The translations under genes and the position numbers were made by a program. Positions 45,945-55,611 of a DNA stretch of 64,000 bases are shown here, in pieces; the first letter of the stretch is position 1, and each line of letters opens with the position of its first letter. The notes under the pieces were generated by a model. The model saw only the letters and a program-made list of their open reading frames with translations, was not told where the DNA came from and did no database searches. This DNA is from Streptomyces sp. NBC_00483. Its GTDB lineage: Bacteria; Actinomycetota; Actinomycetes; Streptomycetales; Streptomycetaceae. Where the stretch lies: the NCBI RefSeq assembly GCF_036013745.1, contig NZ_CP107880.1, forward strand, positions 3,534,001-3,598,000. Direction: 5' to 3'.

Positions 45945-48023
45945 GTGACCGTGGAAACCCTGCCTGTCGAGGCCACCCAGTTCATCGGCCGTGAAGCCGA
46001 ACTCGCGTACCTGGAGCAGGAGCTGAGCGACCATCGGCTGCTCACACTCACCGGCGTGGGCGGCGTCGGCAAGACGCGACTCGCCGCCCGCCTGGCCCTG
46101 CGCACGGGCCCGCGCCTGGCGGACGCGGTGTGCTTCGTGCCGCTCTCCCCGCTGCACGACCCGACGCTGCTCGGCAACGTACTCCTGGAGGAGCTGCGGC
46201 TCGCCGACAACTCGAACGAGGACGCCACCGACGTCGTCGCCCAGTGGCTCGCCGACAAGCGGGTGCTGCTCGTGCTCGACACGTGCGAGCACCTCCTGGA
46301 CGACTGCGGCCGCCTCGTCCGCAAGCTGCTCGACGTCGCGCCCGGCCTTCGCGTCCTCGCGACGAGCAGGCAGCCGCTGGGGCTCGCCGACGAGAACCGG
46401 TTCATGGTCGCGCCGCTGCCCGTCACGGCCGAGGGCGACGAGGAGCGGCCCGGCGACGCGGTCGCGCTCTTCGCCGACCGGGCCGCGCTCGCCTCCCCCG
46501 GTTTCCGGCTCGGGCCCGGCGAGCGGGGCGTCGCCGAGGCAGTCTGCCGGCACCTCGACGGCATCCCGCTGGCGATCGAACTGGCCGCGGCCCGGCTCTC
46601 CGAACTCCCCCTGGAACGACTCGGCTCCCTGCTCGGCGACCGCCTCGACGCGCTGACCGCGTCGGACGGGCACACCGGACCCCCGCGCCATCGCACCCTG
46701 CGCGCCACCATCGGCTGGAGCCACGAACTGTGCACGCCGCTCGAACGGCTGCTGTGGGCGCGGCTCTCCGTGTTCACCGGCGGCTTCGACCCGGCGGGTG
46801 CGCGGGCGGTGGGCCGCGGCGGGCCGCTCGGCGAGGACGCGGTGCCCGGGGCGCTCGACGGGCTCGTGGCCAAATCACTGGTGCGGCGCAGGCCCGGCGG
46901 GCGCTACGACATGCTCGACACGGTCCGCGAGTTCGGGGCGTCGTGGCTGGAGCAGCTCGGACCCGAGGAGGTGACGGGGGCGCGGCGCAGGCACCGGGAC
47001 TTCCACCTGGAGCTCGCGCGGCTGGCGGACGCCGGCTGGATGGGGCGCGAGCAGGAGCAGTGGTACGAGCGCCTCGTCACCGACCACCCCAACTTCCGCA
47101 TGGCGCTCGACTTCTGCCTGGAGACCCGCGACGGACCGGCCGCGCAGCGGCTCTGCGGGCACCTGTGGATCCTCTGGTTCCCCTGCGGGTTCGCCCGCGA
47201 GGGCCGGCGGTACGCGGAGGCGGCGCTGGCCCTGTCCGAGCAGCCAGGGCCCGAGTATCTGCTCGCTCTGTGGGCCTGGGGGGTGGCAGCGATGACAGGC
47301 GGCGACATGGAGACGGGCCTGAAGGTGTCGAGGCTGTTCCGCGAGCACACGCTGCCCGCGCCCTCGCCGGCCCAGGCGACGGCTGTGTCCCATCTGGAAG
47401 GTACGTCGCTGTGTCTGATGGGCCGACTGACCGAGGCCGCGGACGTCCTCGACGCAGCCCCGGACACCCGTACGTACACCGGCCCCTATGAGGCCGCCTG
47501 GTTCGTGGCGACGGCCTGCCGCTCGGTCACCCACGTCATGTCGGGCGAGTTCACGGAAGCCGCCGAGGTGGCCGCCAAGCTGGTCGCCGAGTGCGACCGG
47601 CGCGGCGAGCAGTGGGCACGCGCCTGGGCCAGCTGGGCGGCGGCCCTCGCGGCGAACGGCCAGGACCGTCCCGACGAGGCCGCGCGGCACGCGCTCACCA
47701 CCATCGCGGGCAAGTCCCGGTTCCGCGACCGGGTGGGCGTCGCCGTCGCGATCGACGCGCTGGCCGCCTCGCTGAGCACGCTCGGCGAGCCCCGCCGCGC
47801 GGCCCGGCTGCTCGGCATCGGCCAGCGCGTGTGGCAGAGCCTGGGCCGCCCCCAGCTCGGCTCCCCCGACCTGGTGGCCACGCGGAACCGCACGGAGCAC
47901 CGCATCCGGGAGACGCTCGGCGACAGCGCGTACGAGTCGCAGTACGCGGCGGGCCTGGAGATGGACACCGCGGACGGCATCGCCTACAGCCTGGCCACGA
48001 AAACCGGTGTCGACACCGGCTGA
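45945..48023 (+). CDS. STAND (NB-ARC-like) ATPase B without DNA-binding domain
   Basis: This 692-residue paralogue of STAND A aligns along its full length by eye: FIGR, Walker A TGVGGVGKTR, LLVLDTCEHLLDD, LATSRQPLGL, LDGIPLAIELAAAR and DMLDTVREFG. The TPR-like sensor ends with AARLLGIGQRVWQSLGRPQLG. It also lacks a LuxR domain. It has a GTG start at 45945 with GGAG about seven bases upstream; GTG 45951 is possible. It is divergent from phosphatase B. The final codons form a perfect 16-bp palindrome (CCGGTGTCGACACCGG, 48004-48019) just before the stop. Confidence 0.85.
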   Translation: MTVETLPVEATQFIGREAELAYLEQELSDHRLLTLTGVGGVGKTRLAARLALRTGPRLADAVCFVPLSPLHDPTLLGNVLLEELRLADNSNEDATDVVAQWLADKRVLLVLDTCEHLLDDCGRLVRKLLDVAPGLRVLATSRQPLGLADENRFMVAPLPVTAEGDEERPGDAVALFADRAALASPGFRLGPGERGVAEAVCRHLDGIPLAIELAAARLSELPLERLGSLLGDRLDALTASDGHTGPPRHRTLRATIGWSHELCTPLERLLWARLSVFTGGFDPAGARAVGRGGPLGEDAVPGALDGLVAKSLVRRRPGGRYDMLDTVREFGASWLEQLGPEEVTGARRRHRDFHLELARLADAGWMGREQEQWYERLVTDHPNFRMALDFCLETRDGPAAQRLCGHLWILWFPCGFAREGRRYAEAALALSEQPGPEYLLALWAWGVAAMTGGDMETGLKVSRLFREHTLPAPSPAQATAVSHLEGTSLCLMGRLTEAADVLDAAPDTRTYTGPYEAAWFVATACRSVTHVMSGEFTEAAEVAAKLVAECDRRGEQWARAWASWAAALAANGQDRPDEAARHALTTIAGKSRFRDRVGVAVAIDALAASLSTLGEPRRAARLLGIGQRVWQSLGRPQLGSPDLVATRNRTEHRIRETLGDSAYESQYAAGLEMDTADGIAYSLATKTGVDTG

Positions 48024-48053
48024 CCGCGCCCCCGCACCGCTACGCTCCCCCGC

Positions 48054-48401
48054 ATGATCACAGGAGCGCACACCATCCTCTACTCCTCCGACGCGGACGC
48101 CGACCGGGCCTTCCTCCGGGACGTGCTCGGCTTCCCCAACGTCGATGCCGGGGGCGGCTGGCTGATCTTCGCGGCGCCGCCCTCCGAGATCGCGGTGCAT
48201 CCGACGGAGGACGCACCCAAGCACGAGCTGACGCTGATGTGCGACGACGTGGACCGTACGATCACCGAACTCACGGACAAGGGCGTCGAGTTCACGTCCC
48301 CCGTCCAGGACATGCGCTGGGGCCGCCTCACGTCGTTCCGCCTGCCGGGCGGCGGCGAGATGGGCCTGTACCAGCCCCTCCACCCGACGGCCCACGCCTG
48401 A
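48054..48401 (+). CDS. VOC (glyoxalase-like) small protein
   Basis: This 115-residue single-domain vicinal-oxygen-chelate protein starts ITGAHTILYSSDADADRAFLRDVLGF, contains ELTLMCDDVDRTITELTDKGV and ends GGGEMGLYQP. The role could be a metal-dependent enzyme or a binding/resistance protein; the sequence does not decide. TACGCT lies seven bases before the ATG with no ribosome-binding site (possible leaderless mRNA). It is convergent with the response regulator, four bases away. Confidence 0.85.
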   Translation: MITGAHTILYSSDADADRAFLRDVLGFPNVDAGGGWLIFAAPPSEIAVHPTEDAPKHELTLMCDDVDRTITELTDKGVEFTSPVQDMRWGRLTSFRLPGGGEMGLYQPLHPTAHA

Positions 48402-48405
48402 GTCC

Positions 48406-49077
48406 TTAGCGCGCCGGGGCCACCAGCCCCGACTCGTACGCGGCGATCACCAACTGCGCCCGGTCCCGCGCGGCCAGCTTGCCCATGATCCGGCTGACGT
48501 GGGTCTTGGCGGTGAGCGGGCTGAGCCCCAGCGCCTCGGCGATCTCGGTGTTGTTGAGCCCACGCGCGACGAGCGCGAGCACTTGGCGCTCGCGCTCCGA
48601 CAGCTGACCGAGTGCGTCGCCCGTCGACGGCGCGGGCACCTCCGGGGCGCGCAGCACACGGGCGATGAGCCGGGCGGTGGGCCCCGGCGACAGCAACGCC
48701 TCCCCCGCGGCCACGATCCGTATGGCATCGAGGAGTTCGGCGGGCCTGGTGTCCTTCACGAGGAACCCGGAGGCCCCGGCGCGCAGGGCCTCGACCACGT
48801 ACTCGTCGGTGTCGTACGTGGTCAGCACCAGCACCTTCACACCCGCCAGATCCTCATCGGCGGCGAGCAGCCGGGTGGCCTCGATCCCATCGAGCTCGGG
48901 CATCCGGACATCCATGACAACAAAGTCGGCCCGAGCCCCCTTGGCCACCTCAACAGCTTCCCGCCCGGTGCCGGCCTGCCCCACCACATCCATATCGGCA
49001 GCGGACTCCACGAGCATGGCGAACGCGGCCCGCACGAGCGTCTGATCGTCGGCAAGCACCACGCGAATCCCATTCAC
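48406..49077 (-). CDS. NarL/FixJ-family response regulator
   Basis: This 223-residue regulator has a receiver domain with phospho-acceptor Asp56 (DFVVMDVRMPELDG), LVLTTYDTDEYV and the Lys in FLVKDTRPAEL. A C-terminal LuxR helix-turn-helix follows (LSERERQVLALVARGLNNTEIAEALGLS). Its GTG start overlaps the histidine kinase stop (GTGA), giving tight coupling. It is the last gene of the probable MMPL-kinase-regulator operon. Confidence 0.92.
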   Translation of the reverse strand: MNGIRVVLADDQTLVRAAFAMLVESAADMDVVGQAGTGREAVEVAKGARADFVVMDVRMPELDGIEATRLLAADEDLAGVKVLVLTTYDTDEYVVEALRAGASGFLVKDTRPAELLDAIRIVAAGEALLSPGPTARLIARVLRAPEVPAPSTGDALGQLSERERQVLALVARGLNNTEIAEALGLSPLTAKTHVSRIMGKLAARDRAQLVIAAYESGLVAPAR

Positions 49078-50366
49078 TCGCTGGTCCCTTCAAGCCCCTG
49101 CATTTCAAGCCCCGCTCTGGGACGAGAGCCAGCGGGGTCCGGGGCAGAGCCCCGTGACGTCAACGGCAACGTAGCCCGCACCTCGAACCCACCCGAACCC
49201 CGAGGCCCCGCCTCCACCACACCCCCCACACTCCGCGCCCGCTCCCGCATCCCCACCAACCCGAACCCCGGCACGGCTGCCGCATCCGCATCCACACCAC
49301 CCCCGACTCCGTCATCCACCACAGAAACCTCCACCGCCCCGGGCACCGCACGCAGCGCAACCCACACCGACAGACCCGCCCCACCGTGCCGCACCGCGTT
49401 GGTCAACGCCTCCTGAACGATCCGGTACGCCGCCGCACCCACCGCCGCCGGCACCGGCACCGGCACCACGGCAGCCTCAAGATCGCACCGCACCGAAACC
49501 CCCGACGTACGCGCCGCCTCCGCCAACTCCGGTATCCCGTCCACCCCCGGCAGAGCCCCCCGCGCATCGTCCGCCGGCGACCGCAACACCTCCAACGTCG
49601 CCCGGAGTTCACCCCGCGCCGCACGGCACGTATCGGCGATGTCGTCGAGCGCCGCAGCCACGGCCGCCCGGTCGAGCCGCTCGGGATCCGCGTTCAGGAC
49701 ATGCGCCGCGACGGACGTCTGCACGCCGACCAACGTGATGCTGTGCGCCAGCAGATCGTGCAGATCACGCGCCACCCGCAACCGCTCCTCGGCGACCCGC
49801 CGCCGCGCCTCCTCCTCCCGCGTCCGCTCCGCCCGCTCGGCCCGCTCGACGACCGAGGCGAGGTACTGCCGGTGCACCCGCACGTAGACGCCGAGCAGCA
49901 GCACGACGACGACCCACCCGGAGATCCTGAGCGCGTCCGTGCCCTCGGCCATCCCTGCGCTGAACTTGACCGCGAGCATCAGCCCGACGACGCACGCACC
50001 GACGAGCACCGTACGCCGCGGCCGCCCGGACACGGCGACGGTGAAAAGGCCGAACAGCGAGGCGGCCAGCGGCGCGGAGTGGTGGAAGTCCATCGCGTGG
50101 TACGGCAGGACGAAGGCGATGAGAACGAGGAACGAGCCGAGCGGCGCACTCCGCCGCCAGATCAACGGCACATGCGCACCCAGCAGCAACACCCAGCCCA
50201 CAGCCGTGAGTTGACGCCCGTCGGCGACGGGCACGGCCAGCGCCACACCGGCGTCGACGAGCGCGAGCCCCGCCGCGAGGAGCGCGTCCTGGCGCCGTAC
50301 GCGGCCGGGGTCCGGCGGCCCGGCGCGGCGCGCGGGACCGTTCAGGAGAACACGTGGCACATCCAC
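49074..50366 (-). CDS. Sensor histidine kinase with a repeat-derived C-terminus
   Basis: This 430-residue HisKA_3-type kinase has about five to six N-terminal hydrophobic segments. A coiled linker rich in Glu/Arg leads to the phospho-acceptor region RVARDLHDLLAHSITLVGVQ and the ATPase domain (ALTNAVRHGG; VVDDGVGG; GFGLVGMRERARSVGG). The catalytic domain should end at FEVRATLPL. The remaining residues, about 27 (TSRGSAPDPAGSRPRAG then LEMQGLEGTSE), are encoded by the dispersed intergenic repeat on its antisense strand. The stop still overlaps the response regulator start. The signal sensed is unknown. Confidence 0.9.
   Translation of the reverse strand: MDVPRVLLNGPARRAGPPDPGRVRRQDALLAAGLALVDAGVALAVPVADGRQLTAVGWVLLLGAHVPLIWRRSAPLGSFLVLIAFVLPYHAMDFHHSAPLAASLFGLFTVAVSGRPRRTVLVGACVVGLMLAVKFSAGMAEGTDALRISGWVVVVLLLGVYVRVHRQYLASVVERAERAERTREEEARRRVAEERLRVARDLHDLLAHSITLVGVQTSVAAHVLNADPERLDRAAVAAALDDIADTCRAARGELRATLEVLRSPADDARGALPGVDGIPELAEAARTSGVSVRCDLEAAVVPVPVPAAVGAAAYRIVQEALTNAVRHGGAGLSVWVALRAVPGAVEVSVVDDGVGGGVDADAAAVPGFGLVGMRERARSVGGVVEAGPRGSGGFEVRATLPLTSRGSAPDPAGSRPRAGLEMQGLEGTSE
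49089..49153 (+). repeat. Dispersed element family, locus 3 (coding inside the kinase gene)
   Basis: AAGCCCCTGC, then AAGCCCCGCTCTGGGACGAG (the same insert as locus 1), then AGCGGGGTCCGGGGCAGAGC and CCCG. The whole unit lies within the 3' end of the histidine kinase reading frame. Confidence 0.85.
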
Positions 50367-50384
50367 CGCCCCATCTTCGGTGAG

Positions 50385-50417
50385 GAACGTGCCCCTCCGG
50401 CAGGGAGAGGCACGTTC
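50385..50417. terminator. Hairpin between the MMPL gene and the kinase gene
   Basis: Perfect 9-bp arms GAACGTGCC (50385-50393) and GGCACGTTC (50409-50417) lie in the 67-bp gap. With no T tract it may be a partial terminator or an operator rather than a full stop. Confidence 0.5.
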
Positions 50418-50433
50418 GATGCGGGTCCTTCGG

Positions 50434-52506
50434 TCACGGAGCCGGCACGAACTCCCGCTCCGGGGCCGACGGCGGCGCGGCCTCGTCCCGCTTCCGGGAC
50501 AGCGGCCCCGGCCACCACACCTTCCGGCCGAGCGCGTAGGACGCCGACGTCACGAGATACGTCCGCACGAGGAAGGTGTCGAGGAGCACCCCGACCGCGA
50601 TCACGAAGCCCAGCTCGACGAGTTGGACCAGCGGCATGCTGGTGAGCACGGCGAACGTGGCCGCGAGCACCAGGCCCGCCGACGCGATCACCGCCCCGGT
50701 CGTCCGCAGCGCGGTGAGCGCCGCCGCCCCGGTCGGCGCCCCGCCGAGCACCTCCTCCCGCATCCGGTGCATCAGGAAGATCCCGTAATCCACACCGAGG
50801 GCGACGAGGAAGACGAAGGACAGCAGCCCGAGCCCCGGGTCGGTGCCCTCGAAGCCGAACAGCGGCCCGAAGACGAGCCCGCCGATGCCGAGCGCCGCTC
50901 CCCACACCGCGACCACGGCGGCGAGCAACAGCAGTGGCGCGACGAGCGAGCGCAACAGCGCGACCAGGATCAGCAGCACGGCGGCGAGCACGATCGGCAC
51001 GACGACGAGCCGGTCGCGGGCGTTGGTGTCCTTCAGATCGAGCTGCTCGGCGCTCGGCCCGCCGACGTAGGCCCCCTGCCCGTCGAGCCCGTCGCGCAGC
51101 GCCTCGATGGTCGCGGTCTCGGCGGCGGTCTGCGGCGCGGCCTTCGCGACCACGTTGATCTCGGTCCAGCCGCCGCCACCGCGCCCGCGCGTGACGTCGG
51201 TGACTCCGTCGGTGTCGCGCGCGGTGGCGACCGCCTCAGCGGCCTTGCCGGTGGGCGCGATGACGGTGATCGGCTGGCTGCTGGCCTCGGGGTAGGCATC
51301 GGCGAGGGTCCGCATCGCGACGACCGAGTCCGGCTTGTCGGTGAAGGAGTCCTCCTGCTTGAGGCTGCCGGGCAGCGCGAAGGCTCCCAGCGCGAGCGCC
51401 CCGAGCAGCACGGCCCCGACGCCCAGCACGGTGAGCGGCCTGCGCCCCGCCGACGAGCCCATCGCCGTGAACAGCGACCTGCGCTCCTTCGGCCGCGAGC
51501 CGAACGCGGGCACCAGCGGCCAGAACACCCGCCGCCCGAGCAGCACGAGCACGGCCGGCAGCAGCGTCAGCATGGCGACGAGCGCGCACAGCACGCCGAC
51601 GGCCCCCAACGGGCCCATCCCGCGACTGGAGTTGAGGTCGGCGGCGAGCAGGCACAGCAGCCCTACGGCGACGGTCGCGGACGAGGCGAGCACGGCGGGC
51701 CCGCAGCCGCGCAGGGCCGCGCGCATGGCGTCGTACGGCCGCTCGAACCTTCGTAGCTCCTCCCGGTACCGGGACACGATGAGCAGCGCGTAATCCGTCC
51801 CCGCGCCGAACACGAGGATCGTCATCACGCCCTGGCTCTGCCCGCTGATCGTGGTCCCGAAGGCCTGGTTGAGGCCGTACGCGACGCCCATCGACAGGAA
51901 GTCGGCGACCCCCGCGACGGCGAGCGGCACGAGCCACAGGAACGGGCTGCGGTAGATCAGGATCAGCAGCAGCGCGACGACGGCCACGGTGGTGTAGAGC
52001 AGCGGCCCGTCGAGCGACTGGTACACCTCGGACGCGTCGGTGGCCACCGCCCCGGGCCCGCCGACGTCGACGCTCATCCCGGCGCCGGTGTCATGGGCGA
52101 TGTCCCGTACGTCGTTCACGAACGCGTCCCGGGCCTTCTCGTCCTGCCCGGGGGACGTACTGGCGACGGGGTACATCACGGTGTCACCGCTCTTGGACGG
52201 CACGCCCTCCGGCGCCCGTACAAGATTCAACTCACGTTCTATGTCCGCTACTTGGTCCGACGCGGCCGCGCGGTCGGCGGAACTGAGCCCGCCGTCCCGG
52301 TGATACACGAGCACCAACTCGGTGGTCTCGCCGCCCGGCAACTGGTCCTGGATCTTCGCGACCTGCGTCGAGTCGGCGCTCGCGGGCAGGTAGTCGACGG
52401 CCCGGTTGTGCTGTACGTCGCCGAGCTTGCCGGCGAAGGGCCCCGCGAAGGCAAGCACGGCGATCCACAGCGCGAGCACCCCCCAGGGAACCGCGATCCG
52501 CCTCAT
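50434..52506 (-). CDS. MMPL-family (RND-like) membrane transporter
   Basis: This 690-residue MMPL/RND protein is probably a lipid or drug exporter. It has a first transmembrane helix, a periplasmic domain (about 40-180), a helix block containing ILVFGAGTDYALLIVSRYREEL (the proton-relay Asp-Tyr motif), a second periplasmic domain, and a second block with FLVALGVDYGIFLMHRMREE. The ATG at 52506 (MRRIAVPWG) has AGAGGGG upstream. It is transcribed toward the histidine kinase and response regulator, which probably control or sense its cargo. Confidence 0.92.
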   Translation of the reverse strand: MRRIAVPWGVLALWIAVLAFAGPFAGKLGDVQHNRAVDYLPASADSTQVAKIQDQLPGGETTELVLVYHRDGGLSSADRAAASDQVADIERELNLVRAPEGVPSKSGDTVMYPVASTSPGQDEKARDAFVNDVRDIAHDTGAGMSVDVGGPGAVATDASEVYQSLDGPLLYTTVAVVALLLILIYRSPFLWLVPLAVAGVADFLSMGVAYGLNQAFGTTISGQSQGVMTILVFGAGTDYALLIVSRYREELRRFERPYDAMRAALRGCGPAVLASSATVAVGLLCLLAADLNSSRGMGPLGAVGVLCALVAMLTLLPAVLVLLGRRVFWPLVPAFGSRPKERRSLFTAMGSSAGRRPLTVLGVGAVLLGALALGAFALPGSLKQEDSFTDKPDSVVAMRTLADAYPEASSQPITVIAPTGKAAEAVATARDTDGVTDVTRGRGGGGWTEINVVAKAAPQTAAETATIEALRDGLDGQGAYVGGPSAEQLDLKDTNARDRLVVVPIVLAAVLLILVALLRSLVAPLLLLAAVVAVWGAALGIGGLVFGPLFGFEGTDPGLGLLSFVFLVALGVDYGIFLMHRMREEVLGGAPTGAAALTALRTTGAVIASAGLVLAATFAVLTSMPLVQLVELGFVIAVGVLLDTFLVRTYLVTSASYALGRKVWWPGPLSRKRDEAAPPSAPEREFVPAP

Positions 52507-52626
52507 GGGTTGACCCCTCTCTGCCACCGAAATCCGACACATCCAGATTCCGATCCAGAGGGACCCAACACGTCGCCCGAGGGACCGAGTTGGGAGGTAC
52601 TGCGGCGGGCGTCAGGGCCGGCCGAC

Positions 52627-52642
52627 TACTCCCCGGGGAGTA
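52627..52642. promoter_or_regulatory. Perfect 16-bp palindrome upstream of the MMPL gene
   Basis: TACTCCCCGGGGAGTA is fully self-complementary. It lies about 120 bp upstream of the MMPL start and next to a hairpin (GGGGCTCCA-TTT-TGGAGCCCC, 52650-52670). Possible operator for the downstream response regulator or another factor. Confidence 0.5.
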
Positions 52643-52663
52643 TCAACCGGGGGCTCCATTTTG

Positions 52664-52710
52664 GAGCCCCTGCGGCGATTGAGCAGCGGGGTCCGGGGCA
52701 GAGCCCCGAG
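52664..52710 (+). repeat. Dispersed element family, locus 4
   Basis: A complete copy (GAGCCCCTGCGGCGATTGAG, then CAGCGGGGTCCGGGGCAGAG, then CCCCGAG) starts inside the right arm of the preceding hairpin and ends 8 bases before the TerB-like stop. Confidence 0.9.
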
Positions 52711-52718
52711 ACGTAGGC

Positions 52719-53414
52719 TCAGCTCGGCGTACGAGCAGCGACAGCCAGCAGCTCTCCGACCTCATCCGTGCACAAGGTAAGAGCCGCGCCCACCGTGCCG
52801 AGCACATCCCGCTCACCCGCCGAATACACCCCGTCCGCGAGGGCAATCCGCGCCCCCTGCAACAGGATCGACTCCCGCCCCGCCGGAGCGAGATGCTGCG
52901 CGAGCGGATCGAGCGCCTCGTGCAGCTCTATGGCGAGCCCGGCCCCCGTCCCGCACTGCTCGGCGACGCGCCCCGCATCGGTCACCAACGCCTCGACGAG
53001 CGCCGCGAGTTGTTCCTCGGAGGTGTCCTCGAACCCGGCGTCCCGCAACGTACCCACCGCGCATTCGAGCGCCTGCGGCGACGTGCCACCGCCCGCGAGC
53101 ACCGCGAGCACCACCGTGTGCACGGCGTCCCGCAGCATCGCCGAGAAGCGGTGCGTGGTGGGGTGGTCGAGCGCGTCCGTGCCGAACCGGCCCTCGCAGG
53201 CCGCGCATTCGACGACGGGGCCCGCCTGCCCGCGCGGCACGACGGGAACGCCGAGCAGCACCAACCGTCGTTTCCCGGTCCGCCGTTGGTAGTTGCGATC
53301 GCCGCCGCAGCCCGGACAGAAGAACTCGCCGTCGCCCACGGTGGTCCATATGGCGTGCACCCCGAACACCCGCGAGAGCCCGGTCAGTCCCATGCGTCCA
53401 TGATTCGGCAGCAC
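52719..53414 (-). CDS. TerB-like protein with an N-terminal zinc ribbon
   Basis: This 231-residue protein has an N-terminal zinc-ribbon-like region (FFCPGCGGDRNY and VECAACEGRF) followed by a helical TerB-like domain (about 85-225). GTLRDAGFEDTSEEQL and GARIALADGVYSAGERDVLGTVGAAL are typical of the tellurite-resistance TerB/DjlA fold. A real role in tellurite resistance is not implied. The GTG start at 53414 has GGGAGG eight bases upstream. From memory, Streptomyces often carry a similar gene near leuA. Confidence 0.8.
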   Translation of the reverse strand: MLPNHGRMGLTGLSRVFGVHAIWTTVGDGEFFCPGCGGDRNYQRRTGKRRLVLLGVPVVPRGQAGPVVECAACEGRFGTDALDHPTTHRFSAMLRDAVHTVVLAVLAGGGTSPQALECAVGTLRDAGFEDTSEEQLAALVEALVTDAGRVAEQCGTGAGLAIELHEALDPLAQHLAPAGRESILLQGARIALADGVYSAGERDVLGTVGAALTLCTDEVGELLAVAARTPS

Positions 53415-53545
53415 GTCGCACACCTCCCGTCGTGGCGCCGCATCATCGCGGCGTTGGCGTGATGTTAGCCACATTGTTGATGCGGCGTCAGTACCTTGGT
53501 CACGCCGAGGTCACGGAACTTCTCGTTCCTGGCCGGGACACGACG

Positions 53546-53580
53546 CGGCCCCGCACACCCACAAAAGGTGCACGGGGCCG
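53546..53580 (-). terminator. Probable terminator of leuA
   Basis: Perfect 8-bp arms CGGCCCCG (53546-53553) and CGGGGCCG (53573-53580) lie about 20 bases after the leuA stop. No clear T tract. Confidence 0.5.
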
Positions 53581-53601
53581 AGAAAGCGCAGCTCAACCGG
53601 G

Positions 53602-55404
<1,803 letters not shown>

Positions 55405-55423
<19 letters not shown>

Positions 55424-55452
55424 CAGCTAAGGAGAAGCAGCCCGAAACGCAT
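55405..55452 (-). CDS. leuL: Leucine leader peptide of leuA
   Basis: A 15-residue reading frame, MRFGLLLLSCRGEGL, starts at 55452 and stops at TAG 55405-55407, 81 bases before leuA. The four consecutive leucine codons (CTG CTT CTC CTT) are the hallmark of a transcription-attenuation or ribosome-stalling leader. Leucine-dependent leader control of leuA has been proposed for actinobacteria by comparative genomics. Scarce leucyl-tRNA would stall the ribosome on the Leu run and relieve attenuation of leuA. Confidence 0.85.
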
Positions 55453-55611
55453 GATGCACCGCACCTTAGTCGAGTACCGCAGGACGCGAAGACCCGTATC
55501 AGTATGCGGGACCACGGACAGGTAACGGGTAAGAGGTGATCAATACCTCTATTTCGCTAATCATGGTGGCAGGTAGTGACAGCGGCATCACCCGGTGCCA
55601 GATTGCCTCGC

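Noticed and set aside
52719..53414. Tellurite resistance function for the TerB-like protein
   Set aside because: There is only fold-level similarity and no other ter genes nearby; a resistance role is not supported.
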